Shown here: in pieces, positions 52,061 through 62,151 of the stretch
Layout of the letters: the number at the start of each line of letters is the position of its first letter
Position numbering within the stretch: the stretch's first letter is position 1
Source: Candidatus Nitrospira neomarina
GTDB taxonomy: Bacteria > Nitrospirota > Nitrospiria > Nitrospirales > UBA8639
Assembly: GCF_032051675.1 (NCBI RefSeq)
Contig: NZ_CP116968.1
Location: 4,457,001 to 4,521,000, forward strand
Reading direction: 5' to 3'
Length of the DNA stretch: 64,000 bases
Program-made: the position numbers and the translations under genes
The notes under the pieces: generated by a model
Database searches by the model: none
Seen by the model: only the letters and a program-made list of their open reading frames with translations
What the model was told of the DNA's origin: nothing

Positions 52061-54922
52061 ATGAATCCACTCGTCCAACTTCGTGAGATGGGGCAAAGTC
52101 CCTGGTATGACTATATTCGTCGTGGTTTGATTACCTCGGGGGACCTCCAGACGCTTATTGAGCAGGACGGCCTCATGGGTATGACCTCGAATCCCTCGAT
52201 TTTTGAAAAAGCGATTGCGGGGAGTGCGGACTATGATGAAGCGATTGCACAGGTCGCGTCTCAGGTGACGAGCGTCAAACAGATTTATGAGGGAGTAGCC
52301 ATTCAAGACATCCAGGATGCAGCCGATCTGATGCGGCCAGTTTATGAGACCTCGGACGGTCGTGATGGCTATGTCAGCCTGGAGGTCTCTCCGGATTTGG
52401 CCTTTGATACACAAGGCACCATCGATGAAGCGGTCCGTTTGTGGCAAACCGTGGGCCGGGACAATGTCATGATTAAAGTGCCTGGAACCCCCCAGGGGTT
52501 ACCCGCCATTGAGGAGCTTCTGTCCCAGGGCATCAATATCAATGTTACTCTTTTATTCAGTGTGGTGATATATGAGCAGGTGGCCTGGAGTTATATCCGT
52601 GGATTGAAACGGTTGGCGGCGCATAGAGGGAATTTGCATCGTATCGCCTCGGTGGCCAGTTTTTTCGTCAGTCGAATTGATACGCTGATTGATAAAAAAC
52701 TAGACGCAAAAATCTCAAAAGAATCCCGTCCTGCCCAACGAGCGATCCTGGAAGGTCTACTGGGAAAGGTCGCCATTGCCAATGCCAAGCTGGCTTATAA
52801 AATTTTTCAGGAAGTCTTTGCGAGCTCCGAATTCCAACTCCTTAAAGCAGAAGGTGCGCGGGTCCAGCGGGTCCTTTGGGCGAGCACGGGGACGAAAAAT
52901 CCCAAATATCCGGATACCTATTATGTTGATAATCTCATCGGTCCGGATACCGTGAACACGATGCCTGAAGCGACGTTTACGGCTTTCCGGACTCACGGAA
53001 CCGTGAAGAATACGATTCAGGAGGGCCTCGCTGAAGCGAAAAAAACCATGCAGCAGTTGGCCGAAGCTGGAATTTCAATGGAGGAGGTCACCGACACCCT
53101 TCTGCAGGATGGCGCACAATTATTTTTGGATGCCTTTGATCAATTAATGGGCGTGATTAGCCGGAAACGGGCTATCATTTTAGGGGAAAAAGTAGACCGG
53201 GTTGCCTATTCGGTTGGCCCGCTGCAGCCGAAGATTGATGAGGCGCTCAACGAATTTCAGCATACGAATCTGGTTCGCCGTTTGTGGAGCAAAGATCCTA
53301 CGGTCTGGCATCACGATCCTGCCCATCAGGAGATCATTCGGAATGCCTTGGGGTGGTTGCGAATTACAGAACAACAACTCTCCTCGATACCCCGATTGCT
53401 GGCTTTGGCAAAAGAGATCAAAGAAGCGGGGTTTCAACATGTTCTGATCCTGGGTATGGGGGGAAGCAGCTTGTGCCCGGAAGTCTGCCGGATGACCTTT
53501 GGCTTGATTCCCGGATATCCCGAATTACATGTTTTGGATAGCACGGTACCCTCGCAGGTGCGGGCATTTGAACATCGGGTCGATTTGGCAAAAACGTTGT
53601 GTGTGGTAGCCAGTAAATCGGGATCCACGACCGAACCCCTCGTGTTTCAAAAATATTTCTTTGAGCGTATGCGGCAGATTGTCGGGGAGAAGGCGGGCAA
53701 TCATTTTGTGGCTATTACCGATCCTGGCTCGTTGCTGGAGCAGATGGCCAAAGAGCTGCGATTCAGATATATTCTGCCGGGTGTCCCAGAAATTGGCGGG
53801 CGATATTCGGCCCTTTCTAATTTTGGCATGGTCCCTGCCGCTTTAATGGGCGTGAATATTGAGCATTTTTTGTATCGGGCGGAACGCATGCGTCATTCCT
53901 GTGGGGCTAGCGTGCCCCCTCAGGATAACCCAGGTGTGATCCTCGGGACGGTCCTGGGTATATGTGCCAAGGCTGGAAAGGACAAGCTGACGTTTGTGAC
54001 CTCGCCGGCACTATGGGATCTGGGGGCGTGGTTAGAACAATTGGTGGCTGAAAGCACGGGGAAAGAAGGAAAGGGAATTATTCCCATTGATGGGGAATCC
54101 TTAGGAGACCCTGAGGTCTATGCCCAGGACCGGGTCTTTGCCTATATCCGATATGAACAAGGGATTGATGCCACCCAGGACGCTAAAGTAAAGGCACTTG
54201 AACAAGCCGGGCATCCGGTGATTCGCATCAACGTCGCCGATCTGATTAATCTTGGTGAGCAATTTTTCTTATGGGAAATGGCCACGGCGGTGGCCGGAGC
54301 TTTGTTAGAGATTAATGCATTCGATCAGCCAAACGTTCAGGAAAGTAAGGATTACACAAAGAAATATTTAGAAGGCTTCACCCGGAACGGCACCTTGCCG
54401 GATTTCCCCTCTTTCCTCACCGATGGCAATGTAACCGTCTATACCGATGAACTGAACGCCTCTGTCCTCAAAGGCAAGGCTTCATTGGAAACCGTACTGG
54501 GCGCGCATCTCGCTCGTATTCAATCAGGTGATTATTTGGCCATCAATGCCTACGTGGAACGTACCGATCCGGTTCATGCAATTTTTCAACGCATCCGCAC
54601 CAACATTCGTGAGAACAAACAGATTGCAACCACGTTAGGATATGGCCCACGATTTCTCCATTCCACGGGGCAATTGCATAAGGGGGGACCCAATTCTGGC
54701 GTTTTTATTCAGGTGACATGCGATGATCGGGAAGATCTTCCCATTCCTGGTGAACCATATTCGTTTGGCGTGTTGAAAGATGCACAAGCATTGGGCGATA
54801 TGCAAAGTCTGAGTAGCCGTCAACGACGGGTCATTCGTCTTCACCTAGGGGCCGATGTTGAAAAGGGGTTGTCTCGCCTAGAGCAATCGATTGAAGCCGG
54901 CATTGGGTCGCATGCTCACTAG
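52061..54922 (+). CDS. Bifunctional transaldolase / glucose-6-phosphate isomerase
   Basis: The product has 953 residues with AAGGAGAAT upstream. Residues 1-370 are transaldolase (GMTSNPSIFEKAIAGS, VMIKVPGTPQGLPAIEEL with the Schiff-base Lys). The rest is glucose-6-phosphate isomerase (ILGMGGSSLCPEVCRMTF, VVASKSGSTTEPLVF, GGRYSALSNFGMVPAAL). Both halves look complete. The fusion joins reversible pentose-phosphate and glycolytic steps in one protein. Such fusions are known in several phyla including Nitrospirota, Cyanobacteria-associated and acetic acid bacteria. Confidence 0.95.
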   Translation: MNPLVQLREMGQSPWYDYIRRGLITSGDLQTLIEQDGLMGMTSNPSIFEKAIAGSADYDEAIAQVASQVTSVKQIYEGVAIQDIQDAADLMRPVYETSDGRDGYVSLEVSPDLAFDTQGTIDEAVRLWQTVGRDNVMIKVPGTPQGLPAIEELLSQGININVTLLFSVVIYEQVAWSYIRGLKRLAAHRGNLHRIASVASFFVSRIDTLIDKKLDAKISKESRPAQRAILEGLLGKVAIANAKLAYKIFQEVFASSEFQLLKAEGARVQRVLWASTGTKNPKYPDTYYVDNLIGPDTVNTMPEATFTAFRTHGTVKNTIQEGLAEAKKTMQQLAEAGISMEEVTDTLLQDGAQLFLDAFDQLMGVISRKRAIILGEKVDRVAYSVGPLQPKIDEALNEFQHTNLVRRLWSKDPTVWHHDPAHQEIIRNALGWLRITEQQLSSIPRLLALAKEIKEAGFQHVLILGMGGSSLCPEVCRMTFGLIPGYPELHVLDSTVPSQVRAFEHRVDLAKTLCVVASKSGSTTEPLVFQKYFFERMRQIVGEKAGNHFVAITDPGSLLEQMAKELRFRYILPGVPEIGGRYSALSNFGMVPAALMGVNIEHFLYRAERMRHSCGASVPPQDNPGVILGTVLGICAKAGKDKLTFVTSPALWDLGAWLEQLVAESTGKEGKGIIPIDGESLGDPEVYAQDRVFAYIRYEQGIDATQDAKVKALEQAGHPVIRINVADLINLGEQFFLWEMATAVAGALLEINAFDQPNVQESKDYTKKYLEGFTRNGTLPDFPSFLTDGNVTVYTDELNASVLKGKASLETVLGAHLARIQSGDYLAINAYVERTDPVHAIFQRIRTNIRENKQIATTLGYGPRFLHSTGQLHKGGPNSGVFIQVTCDDREDLPIPGEPYSFGVLKDAQALGDMQSLSSRQRRVIRLHLGADVEKGLSRLEQSIEAGIGSHAH

Positions 54923-55113
54923 GAGGTTGTCGGACTTCGGAATCAGCTGCACATGTGCCAATCGGTCCAGAGTTCGTCCTGGATCCCCAAAGTTCGACGG
55001 GGTCTAAGTCACGCTCATAAGAAGACGTTGAACCGGTTTGGTAAAGAGGGAAGCGGGGATAACGTTTATCTCGTCACGACATTTGTGCGAGCAAGATTAA
55101 CAGAAAGGATGGC

Positions 55114-56664
55114 CTAGATTTTTCGCCAATGGTGCCCGCCTGCATGAATCAGTCGATCGGCTTCGACGGGCCCCCAACTGCCGGCGGGATATTCGGGTAA
55201 CCATTTGGTTTCATATGCACTCCATCCTTCAAGGATATCCGTGACCCATTTCCACGAAGCCTCAACGGCATCCCGTCTCATGAACAAGGAGGTATCCCCC
55301 GCCATGACATCCAACAGCAATCGTTCATAGGCTTCCGGAGAAGGCGCCTTAAAAGCATCACCGTAGTGAAAGTCCATATCAACCGGATGCGTTTGGGCTT
55401 TAGTCCCCGGTACTTTAGAAATAATGCGAAGGGCCATGCCTTCTTCGGGTTGAATACGAAGCGTGAGCAGATTCGGAGCCTGGGGAATTTGCGGATTGGC
55501 ATTAAATAAAATCTGGGGAATGTCCTTGAATTGGACGGCGATTTCGCTGGCGCGCGTCGGCATGGCTTTCCCCGTGCGAATATAGAATGGCACTCCGGCC
55601 CAGCGCCAGTTTTCCACAAAAACTTTTAAGGCCACATATGTCTCCGTGGTGGAGTCCGGTTGGACCCCTTCCTCTCGTCGATAGCCAGGGACTTCCTGGC
55701 CCTTGATGTTGCCATGGGCATACTGGGCGCGAACAGTCATCTTTTCGACGTCTTGTCCGCGAATTGGGCGCAGTCCCCGTAACACATCCATTCGAGCATT
55801 CCGTACCACATCCGGATCCAGCGAGTAAGGAGGTTCCATCGCGATCAGGCAGAGCAGTTGCAAAATGTGATTTTGCACCATGTCTCGAAGGGCTCCTGCT
55901 GTTTCGTAATAGGTGGCTCGGGTCCCGAGGGTGACGGCTTCGCTGACGGTCAATTGTACGTGGTCGATGTATTTATGATTCCATAGCGGTTCAAAGATGG
56001 AGTTGGCAAACCGCATGACCATAATATTCTGCACGGTCTCTTTCCCCAGATAATGATCGATGCGATATATTTGCGATTCATCGAAGACATTTCCGATGGC
56101 CGTATTAATCGCGCGAGCAGAAGACAAATCGTGTCCAATCGGTTTTTCCACAATGACCCGGGAGTACGTGTCCGCCTGATCGGGGACCGCCACTAACCCG
56201 GCCTTCTGGAGCCCCTCGCATGCGGGTGCAAAGGAGGTTGGGGGGATGGCTAAATAAAAAATGCGATTGCCTGGTAGTTTGAATGGTGTTTCAATGTCCT
56301 TCAACCGGTCACGAATTTGCCCGTAATAGTCGGAGGCGGAAATATCTCCTGCACAATAAAACAATCGGCTTTGAAATGTTTTCCACTTGTCAGGGGCAAG
56401 TGTTTGCCGGGAAAATTGTTCGATGCCTTCACGGGCAATTCCGCGAAAAGCCTCATCCGAAAGAGGCTTCCGGCCTAATCCCAGTACGGCGAAATTGTCC
56501 GGTAACAAGCCGTCCAGAAGGAGGTTGTAGAGGGCCGGTAAAAGTTTACGCTTGGTCAGATCGCCCGAGGCACCGAAAATAACAATCGTGCATGGTTGAG
56601 TTGCTGCGGTTCGGTTGGTCGTGACGGTGGCTTCGGTCCTGGGAGAAGATTCAATGGGTGACAT
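55114..56664 (-). CDS. zwf: Glucose-6-phosphate 1-dehydrogenase
   Basis: The product has 516 residues. The Rossmann loop IVIFGASGDLTKRKLLPALY, the active-site IYRIDHYLGKETVQNI and the FANSIFEPLWNHKYIDHVQ region are diagnostic. It oxidises glucose-6-phosphate to 6-phosphogluconolactone with NADP+. It converges on the transaldolase-isomerase gene and lies 21 bases after gnd in the same direction. No lactonase gene is seen. Confidence 0.97.
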   Translation of the reverse strand: MSPIESSPRTEATVTTNRTAATQPCTIVIFGASGDLTKRKLLPALYNLLLDGLLPDNFAVLGLGRKPLSDEAFRGIAREGIEQFSRQTLAPDKWKTFQSRLFYCAGDISASDYYGQIRDRLKDIETPFKLPGNRIFYLAIPPTSFAPACEGLQKAGLVAVPDQADTYSRVIVEKPIGHDLSSARAINTAIGNVFDESQIYRIDHYLGKETVQNIMVMRFANSIFEPLWNHKYIDHVQLTVSEAVTLGTRATYYETAGALRDMVQNHILQLLCLIAMEPPYSLDPDVVRNARMDVLRGLRPIRGQDVEKMTVRAQYAHGNIKGQEVPGYRREEGVQPDSTTETYVALKVFVENWRWAGVPFYIRTGKAMPTRASEIAVQFKDIPQILFNANPQIPQAPNLLTLRIQPEEGMALRIISKVPGTKAQTHPVDMDFHYGDAFKAPSPEAYERLLLDVMAGDTSLFMRRDAVEASWKWVTDILEGWSAYETKWLPEYPAGSWGPVEADRLIHAGGHHWRKI

Positions 56665-56685
56665 GTCGACCTCGCAAAAATCCGG

Positions 56686-57579
56686 TTATGGTCGGACGCT
56701 ATGTCCGCCAAAAGCCTTCCGCAGGGCTGCTAACATTTTTTCCGCGAAGGAGGTATCCTGCCGCGAGCGGAATCGGGTGAATAAAGCGGTCGTCAGAGTG
56801 GGAACCGGTACGTCCTTTTCAATGGCATCCATTATCATCCACCGTCCCTCGCCGGAATCCTGTACGTAGCCTTGTAATTGTTCCAGCTTAGGATCCTGTT
56901 TGAGCGCTCCGGCGGCTAGTTCAAGCAGCCAGGACCTGACCACACTGCCATGCATCCAGAGATCGGCGATTGTGGCGAGATTCAGATTATAGTCACTCTT
57001 GGACATCAGTTCGAACCCTTCCGCGTATCCCTGCATCATACTGTATTCAATGCCATTGTGAACCATCTTCACATAATGCCCAGCGCCATGTCCCCCCACA
57101 TGGGCCCATCCATTTTCCGGAGCCAAGGTTGTGAAGATCGGGGCCAATCGCTTGACGGGTTCCTGTTTTCCACCGACCATCAAACAATAGCCGATTTGCA
57201 ATCCCCAAATACCCCCGCTGGTTCCGGCATCAATGTACTGGATGCCGCGAGTGTGAAGGTCGGCCGCCCGGCGAACGTCATCATGAAATTTCGTATTGCC
57301 TCCATCGATGATGATATCGTTGGGCTCCAAGATTTTCCCAAGATGTTGTACGGTTTCTTCGGTGGGTTGACCCGAGGGGACCATGACCCAGACGACTCGC
57401 GGTTTCGGTAATTTGGTGATCAGGTCTTCCAAGGATGAAGACGGATTTGCCCCCTTTGTTTCGGCCTCACTGATCAGGTCGGCCGACCGGTCGTAGGCAA
57501 CAACCCGATGTCCTCCTTGGCTCAAACGGGTGACCATGTTCATTCCCATTTTGCCAAGTCCAATGAAACCGATATCCAT
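56686..57579 (-). CDS. gnd: 6-phosphogluconate dehydrogenase, short form
   Basis: The product has 297 residues, the short bacterial form. GFIGLGKMGMNMVTRLSQGG is the NAD(P) site; DGGNTKFHDDVRRA and AGTSGGIWGLQIGYCLMVGG are family signatures; the catalytic Lys lies in GHGAGHYVKMVHNGIEY. It decarboxylates 6-phosphogluconate to ribulose-5-phosphate. It lies between zwf and the GH15 gene in one leftward group. Confidence 0.96.
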   Translation of the reverse strand: MDIGFIGLGKMGMNMVTRLSQGGHRVVAYDRSADLISEAETKGANPSSSLEDLITKLPKPRVVWVMVPSGQPTEETVQHLGKILEPNDIIIDGGNTKFHDDVRRAADLHTRGIQYIDAGTSGGIWGLQIGYCLMVGGKQEPVKRLAPIFTTLAPENGWAHVGGHGAGHYVKMVHNGIEYSMMQGYAEGFELMSKSDYNLNLATIADLWMHGSVVRSWLLELAAGALKQDPKLEQLQGYVQDSGEGRWMIMDAIEKDVPVPTLTTALFTRFRSRQDTSFAEKMLAALRKAFGGHSVRP

Positions 57580-57642
57580 ATGCGATCCTCCTGTGATGTC
57601 GAGCGGTGGTCTTTTCAGTCGTCATTGATCCTGGCGTGAAGG

Positions 57643-59493
57643 TCATACTGACGGTCGATTACGCCTCACGACAGTGTGGGCGGCACGTTTCGTATTGAGA
57701 GCCAGATCAAGATTGCACGCCGCCGTTATAAGACCAAAATGTGTAAAGGCCTGTGGGAAATTTCCTAACTGTTCACCCGAGTGTGAGACTTCCTCGGCAT
57801 ATAAACGAAGATGATTACCATAACTTAACATTTTTTCAAAGATCAGTCGTGCTTCCGTCAATCGCCCCGCTTTTGTCAGGGCTTCGACTAACCAAAAGGT
57901 ACACATGCTAAAGGTGCCTTCATCGCTGTCCAGTCCATCTGAGGCGGCCTTTCCGTTTTCATAACGATACACGAGACTCCCTAATGCCAGTTGCTCGAGT
58001 GTGCGGTCAATGGTTGAGAGCATTCGAGGATCAGTTGGAGACACAAAAAAGACCAGCGGCATAATCAGGTTGGCGGCATCCAATGCCTCGCTATCGTAGG
58101 ATTGAACGAAGGCTCCAATGTCGGCATTCCATCCCCGTGCCATAATTTCCCGGTAGATCCGGTCTCGTTCCTCCATCCATCGGGCCCGGTTGCCTGGAAA
58201 GCCTCGTTTGTCGGCCAGACGAATGCCGCGATCTAAGGCCACCCAACACATGACTTTGGAATAGACAAAATGACGGCGTCCTCCTCTGACTTCCCAGATG
58301 CCTTCATCCGGCTGCTCCCAATTGTCGCAGACAAAATCCAAGAGGCGGCAAAGGTTTACCCAGAGATCATAGGAAATGGACGCGCCGTGTTTATTATAGA
58401 GATATACCGCGTCCATCAGTGCGCCGTACATATCCATTTGCAATTGAGACGCGGCTCCATTGCCGATGCGTACAGGGCGGGAACTGCGATGGCCATCCAG
58501 ATGGGGCAACTCCTCTTCGGTCAGATTTCGACGACCGTCGATGCCATACATCAATTGGATAGATCCGTCAGGATTGAGTTCGCAACAACGGGCATTGAGC
58601 CAATCCATGAATCGACTGGCTTCCACCGTAAATCCCAGGCGTAATAGCCCGTATATAGAAAAGGCTGCATCCCGAATCCAGGTATATCGATAGTCCCAAT
58701 TTCGGGGACCTCCGATATTTTCCGGAAGACTGGTTGTGGGAGCCGCCACAATGGCTCCGGTGGGGGCATACGTCAGCAGTTTGAGGGCTAAGGCGGAACG
58801 GTGAACCACTTCCCGCCATCGCCCATCGTATTGGCATTGTGCCAGCCAGCGCTGCCAGAAGGCGGATGTATTTCGAAAGGCTTCGTCGCCGGATTCAGGA
58901 GTGGATAACAGCTGGCTGCCGTTTTTGACTTCCAGGTATTCCAAAAAAAATGTCAGGCTTTCGCCCTGATGGAGTGTGAACTCCTGATACGCGAAATTTT
59001 CCCGCGTATGAAGGGGAATAGGGCTGACCAATCCCACGGATTGATCTCCGGATTGAAAGATGATGCCTTTCGGTCTGGTCTCGAGGTTATGAGGGTCCCG
59101 GCCGAAATTAAATGCGGGCGCGCATTCAAGTCGAAAGGTGACGGTTCCACGGACCACCGAGAGCATTCGGATAATTTGGTGGCGGCGAGGCCGGTATCCG
59201 GCTTCGTCGGATTCGATGGGCATGAAGTCAGTGAGTTCGCCAACACCATCATGTTGCAAAAACCGGGTCAGCAGAATATTGGTTTCCGGCAGGTACATTT
59301 GTCGGGTATTGCCATTTGTGACGGGAGCAATCTTGAAATACCCTCCAATTTTGTGATCAAGAATGGCTCCAAACAGGCTAGGGGAATCAAATCGTGGCAG
59401 GCAACACCAATCAATCGATCCATCGATCCCCACAAGGGCAATGGTGTGGAGATCTCCAATAATGCCGTAATCACCGATGTTTTTATAACTCAT
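57643..59493 (-). CDS. GH15 family glucosidase (glucoamylase/trehalase-like)
   Basis: The product has 616 residues with no signal peptide. An N-terminal beta-sandwich begins NIGDYGIIGDLHTIALVGID and SIDWCCLPRFDSPSLFG; the (alpha/alpha)6 domain has GGPRNWDYRYTWIRDAAFSI and the late DSDEGTFSMCTFWLVEALTK with the catalytic Glu. This is the layout of bacterial GH15 enzymes, several of which hydrolyse trehalose or glucans. Released glucose would enter the zwf/gnd pathway encoded next to it. Confidence 0.92.
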   Translation of the reverse strand: MSYKNIGDYGIIGDLHTIALVGIDGSIDWCCLPRFDSPSLFGAILDHKIGGYFKIAPVTNGNTRQMYLPETNILLTRFLQHDGVGELTDFMPIESDEAGYRPRRHQIIRMLSVVRGTVTFRLECAPAFNFGRDPHNLETRPKGIIFQSGDQSVGLVSPIPLHTRENFAYQEFTLHQGESLTFFLEYLEVKNGSQLLSTPESGDEAFRNTSAFWQRWLAQCQYDGRWREVVHRSALALKLLTYAPTGAIVAAPTTSLPENIGGPRNWDYRYTWIRDAAFSIYGLLRLGFTVEASRFMDWLNARCCELNPDGSIQLMYGIDGRRNLTEEELPHLDGHRSSRPVRIGNGAASQLQMDMYGALMDAVYLYNKHGASISYDLWVNLCRLLDFVCDNWEQPDEGIWEVRGGRRHFVYSKVMCWVALDRGIRLADKRGFPGNRARWMEERDRIYREIMARGWNADIGAFVQSYDSEALDAANLIMPLVFFVSPTDPRMLSTIDRTLEQLALGSLVYRYENGKAASDGLDSDEGTFSMCTFWLVEALTKAGRLTEARLIFEKMLSYGNHLRLYAEEVSHSGEQLGNFPQAFTHFGLITAACNLDLALNTKRAAHTVVRRNRPSV

Positions 59494-59580
59494 TTTTGGT
59501 TCTCATTAGGTGAAAATGGCTAAATCAAGAAATACAATAGCCAATATACCCAAAAATTAAGGAATAAACACTATATATAG

Positions 59581-59594
59581 CGATAAATTTATCG
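59581..59594. promoter_or_regulatory. Perfect palindrome upstream of the GH15 gene
   Basis: CGATAAATTTATCG, a 14-base perfect palindrome, lies 88 bases upstream of the GH15 start inside AT-rich DNA. Its place and symmetry fit an operator for a dimeric regulator of the GH15-gnd-zwf group. No regulator is assigned. Confidence 0.4.
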
Positions 59595-59755
59595 ATAAGG
59601 CTCAATATTTAGATTTTGATTTAGATAGGACGAGTCCCCAATATGATCGTTCATCAGCAGCGCAACTGCAGAATATTGAATCCTATGATCAAAATGTGAA
59701 GTGACGTCATTAATTCGGCGCGTAGAAGACATGAAAATTCAGGAATTAACCAGTG

Positions 59756-59953
59756 CTACACGCGGATATCAATGAGGCGTGTTGAGGAATCTTCGTTGGG
59801 TGGTGGTTCTTCCGAGTGTTCCTCAATATCCTTGTGTTGTTTTTTTCTGTTGCGGCTGTAAAAACTTCCTTTTTGGCCCACATCTCCATCCTGGACCGAG
59901 GAAGTAGAGTGAGGGGAGGGGAGAGTTGGCAGGGGGGGATTGGTGATTTCCAT
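59756..59953 (-). CDS. Possible small hydrophilic protein
   Basis: A 65-codon frame with AAAGGTG upstream of the ATG. It reads MEITNPPLPTLPSPHSTSSV, then a basic middle (FYSRNRKKQHKD) and an acidic, proline-containing end (EEHSEEPPPNEDSS). It is probably disordered. The 800-base gap between the divergent GH15 and kinase genes otherwise holds no credible gene; a perfect eight-base hairpin CGACCTGC/GCAGGTCG lies at 60128-60153. Confidence 0.4.
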   Translation of the reverse strand: MEITNPPLPTLPSPHSTSSVQDGDVGQKGSFYSRNRKKQHKDIEEHSEEPPPNEDSSTRLIDIRV

Positions 59954-60296
59954 AGAGCACCTTTACATTGTGGGTGATTATGGTGACATGTGAGAATTTT
60001 CCCTCTCTTAATACTACTTATCGTCAAAATGCTCTCAATCTTAAATGGAGGTATAGGTAAAAAGATGTCGCCTGCACAGTTCTCATCCTCCTCGGAAAAA
60101 CATTGCCTTTTTGTGCTGAATCGGCTTCGACCTGCAAGCAGGCAAGCAGGTCGTCATTTGGTGATGTGCGGGCTTTTTCTTTCGTTCCGCGCAGCTAAGC
60201 CATTGTAAACTAAGCATGGAATTGCAGTTGTCAGAATGAGTGGCTCCTATTTCCTCCTGATGACAAGAAGTTGGTATGCCCGTATAATCGTAAGCA

Positions 60297-61406
60297 ATGA
60301 CTCCTCAAACTTCCCTGTCTTCGACGGGCCTCGATCTTACGGGTGTGTCCTCTACTCTCCGTAAACATCTTCCGTTCACTGCCGAACTAGAGCGATGCGT
60401 GCCGTTGGCGGGGGATGCCTCGAATCGTCGTTATTACCGTTTGCACCTGTCCATGGCTCCAGTTTCCTCTGTGGTTCTGATGAAGTTAGCCGATACGGAA
60501 GGGTTTAAAGCCTCTGAGGAGGCCGTGAGTGGAGCCGGGGGAGACGTCACTGAATTACCGTTCACGAATATTCTGAAACATCTGCAGAAGACTGGTGTTC
60601 AGGTTCCCGCGTTATATTTTTACGATGAATCCTGCGGCTTGCTCTACCTCGAAGATTTTGGAGACGTGACGCTGGCTCAAGCATGGCAGGAATCTGCCCC
60701 GGCTATTGGGGAGGATCTATACTGTAAGGCTGTTGATCAGCTCGTTCAGCTTCATCTCCAGGCCTCACATCCTTCCAGTGACCCCTGTGTGGCGTTGACC
60801 AGGTCTTTTGATGTTCCCCTTTATCTCTGGGAGTTTGAGCATTTCTTAGAATATGGCATTGTGGTGAGAGAGCGGCCTATGTGTGTCGACGATCAAATGC
60901 CGGTTCGGGAGGAATTTCAGAAAATGGCCGAATGGTTAGCCTCTCAGCCCCAGGTGTTTACCCATCGTGATTATCATTCCCGTAACTTGATGGTGGATGG
61001 GGAACGGCTGGGCGTCATTGATTTTCAAGATGCCTTGATGGGCCCTGTGACCTATGATTTGGCCTCCCTTTTGAGGGATTCCTACATCGCTCTCGATGAA
61101 GGGGTCATCGATCGTCTTATTGCTCGTTACGTAGAAGCCATGCGCCAGAATCTACCAGTTTCGCAACAATTGGCTATGCTATTCCATGATCCTGAAGCGT
61201 TTCGTCGGCTGTTTGACTTCACGAGTATTCAGCGCAATCTGAAGGCTGCCGGTCGATTTGTGTATATTGACCGCGTAAAGGGTAATTCGAATTTTTTGGC
61301 CTCAATACCCCACACATTAAAGAATGTTCGTGCCAATTTGGAAAAATATCCTCAACTCCATCGATTGCTCACCCATCTGACTCCGTATATCCCTGAATGG
61401 CGTTAG
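60297..61406 (+). CDS. amgK: AmgK-like anomeric sugar kinase (APH-fold phosphotransferase)
   Basis: The product has 369 residues with the aminoglycoside phosphotransferase fold. LAGDASNRRYYRLHL is the nucleotide loop, VLMKLADTEGF carries the Lys, THRDYHSRNLMVDGE is the catalytic loop, and VIDFQDALMGPVTYDLASLL the metal loop. AmgK phosphorylates N-acetylmuramate or GlcNAc at C1 during muropeptide recycling. The MurU-like gene starts ten bases downstream, which strongly supports this role. Periplasmic turnover products would be re-used for UDP-MurNAc. Confidence 0.85.
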   Translation: MTPQTSLSSTGLDLTGVSSTLRKHLPFTAELERCVPLAGDASNRRYYRLHLSMAPVSSVVLMKLADTEGFKASEEAVSGAGGDVTELPFTNILKHLQKTGVQVPALYFYDESCGLLYLEDFGDVTLAQAWQESAPAIGEDLYCKAVDQLVQLHLQASHPSSDPCVALTRSFDVPLYLWEFEHFLEYGIVVRERPMCVDDQMPVREEFQKMAEWLASQPQVFTHRDYHSRNLMVDGERLGVIDFQDALMGPVTYDLASLLRDSYIALDEGVIDRLIARYVEAMRQNLPVSQQLAMLFHDPEAFRRLFDFTSIQRNLKAAGRFVYIDRVKGNSNFLASIPHTLKNVRANLEKYPQLHRLLTHLTPYIPEWR

Positions 61407-61416
61407 CTTCTTGCAT

Positions 61417-62151
61417 ATGAAGGCCATGATTTTGGCCGCGGGTCTTGGCACTCGCCTTCGTCCGTTGACCAACACGATTCCCAAACCGTTATTGCCGGTT
61501 GCGGGAACGCCGCTCATTATTTGGAACTTGTTGTTGTTGCGAACATATGGAATACGCGACGTCATTATCAATCTGCATTATCTGGGAAATATGATCGAAG
61601 AAGCGATCGGGGACGGATCCCGCTGGGATATGCGGGTGAGGTATTCCCATGAATCAACCCTGTTAGGAACGGGTGGAGGATTAAAATCGGCCGAGTGGTT
61701 TTTCGAGCAACACCCGTTTTTGGTTATTAATGGGGATACATTGATCGAATTGGAATTGAAGAGATTGGAAGAATTTCATCGGACTCATGGTGGTGTGGCC
61801 ACGTTAGTGCTTCGCGACGATCCGCAAGCCGCCCAATGGGGAGCCGTAGAATCGGACGCACAAAATCGTATTTTCAGAATAAATGGACGAGGAACGAGCC
61901 AAGCTGAGTTGCCTACTGACCTGGTTCAACGGATGTTTGCGGGGGTTCATATTCTCCATCCTTCTGTCCTTCACGATGCCCCTGCGGATAGGCCGTTTTC
62001 CATCATCGATTCCTATACGAATGAGCTTGCGCGGGGTTCAAAAATATATGGATTTCTTCATACCGCCTATTGGTCCGATATTGGAACGTTGGGACGTTAT
62101 GCTCAGGCGCAAGCCGATGCCGAGGCCGGAGTGATTTTCCCTAAGACCTAA
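61417..62151 (+). CDS. murU: MurU-like nucleotidyltransferase
   Basis: The ATG at 61417 is used; an in-frame TTG lies two codons earlier. The product has 244 residues. The sugar-nucleotidyl loop is MKAMILAAGLGTRLRPLTNT with IPKPLLPVAGTPL next; LVINGDTLIELEL holds the metal Asp; HTAYWSDIGTLGRYAQAQAD is the usual C-terminal pattern. It should convert a 1-phosphosugar, probably MurNAc-1-phosphate from the upstream kinase, to the UDP-sugar. Confidence 0.88.
   Translation: MKAMILAAGLGTRLRPLTNTIPKPLLPVAGTPLIIWNLLLLRTYGIRDVIINLHYLGNMIEEAIGDGSRWDMRVRYSHESTLLGTGGGLKSAEWFFEQHPFLVINGDTLIELELKRLEEFHRTHGGVATLVLRDDPQAAQWGAVESDAQNRIFRINGRGTSQAELPTDLVQRMFAGVHILHPSVLHDAPADRPFSIIDSYTNELARGSKIYGFLHTAYWSDIGTLGRYAQAQADAEAGVIFPKT

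Noticed and set aside
60061..60208. Short plus-strand frame with GGAGG upstream
   Set aside because: Spacing of about 12 bases is poor, and the encoded sequence runs through a hairpin with low-complexity residues.
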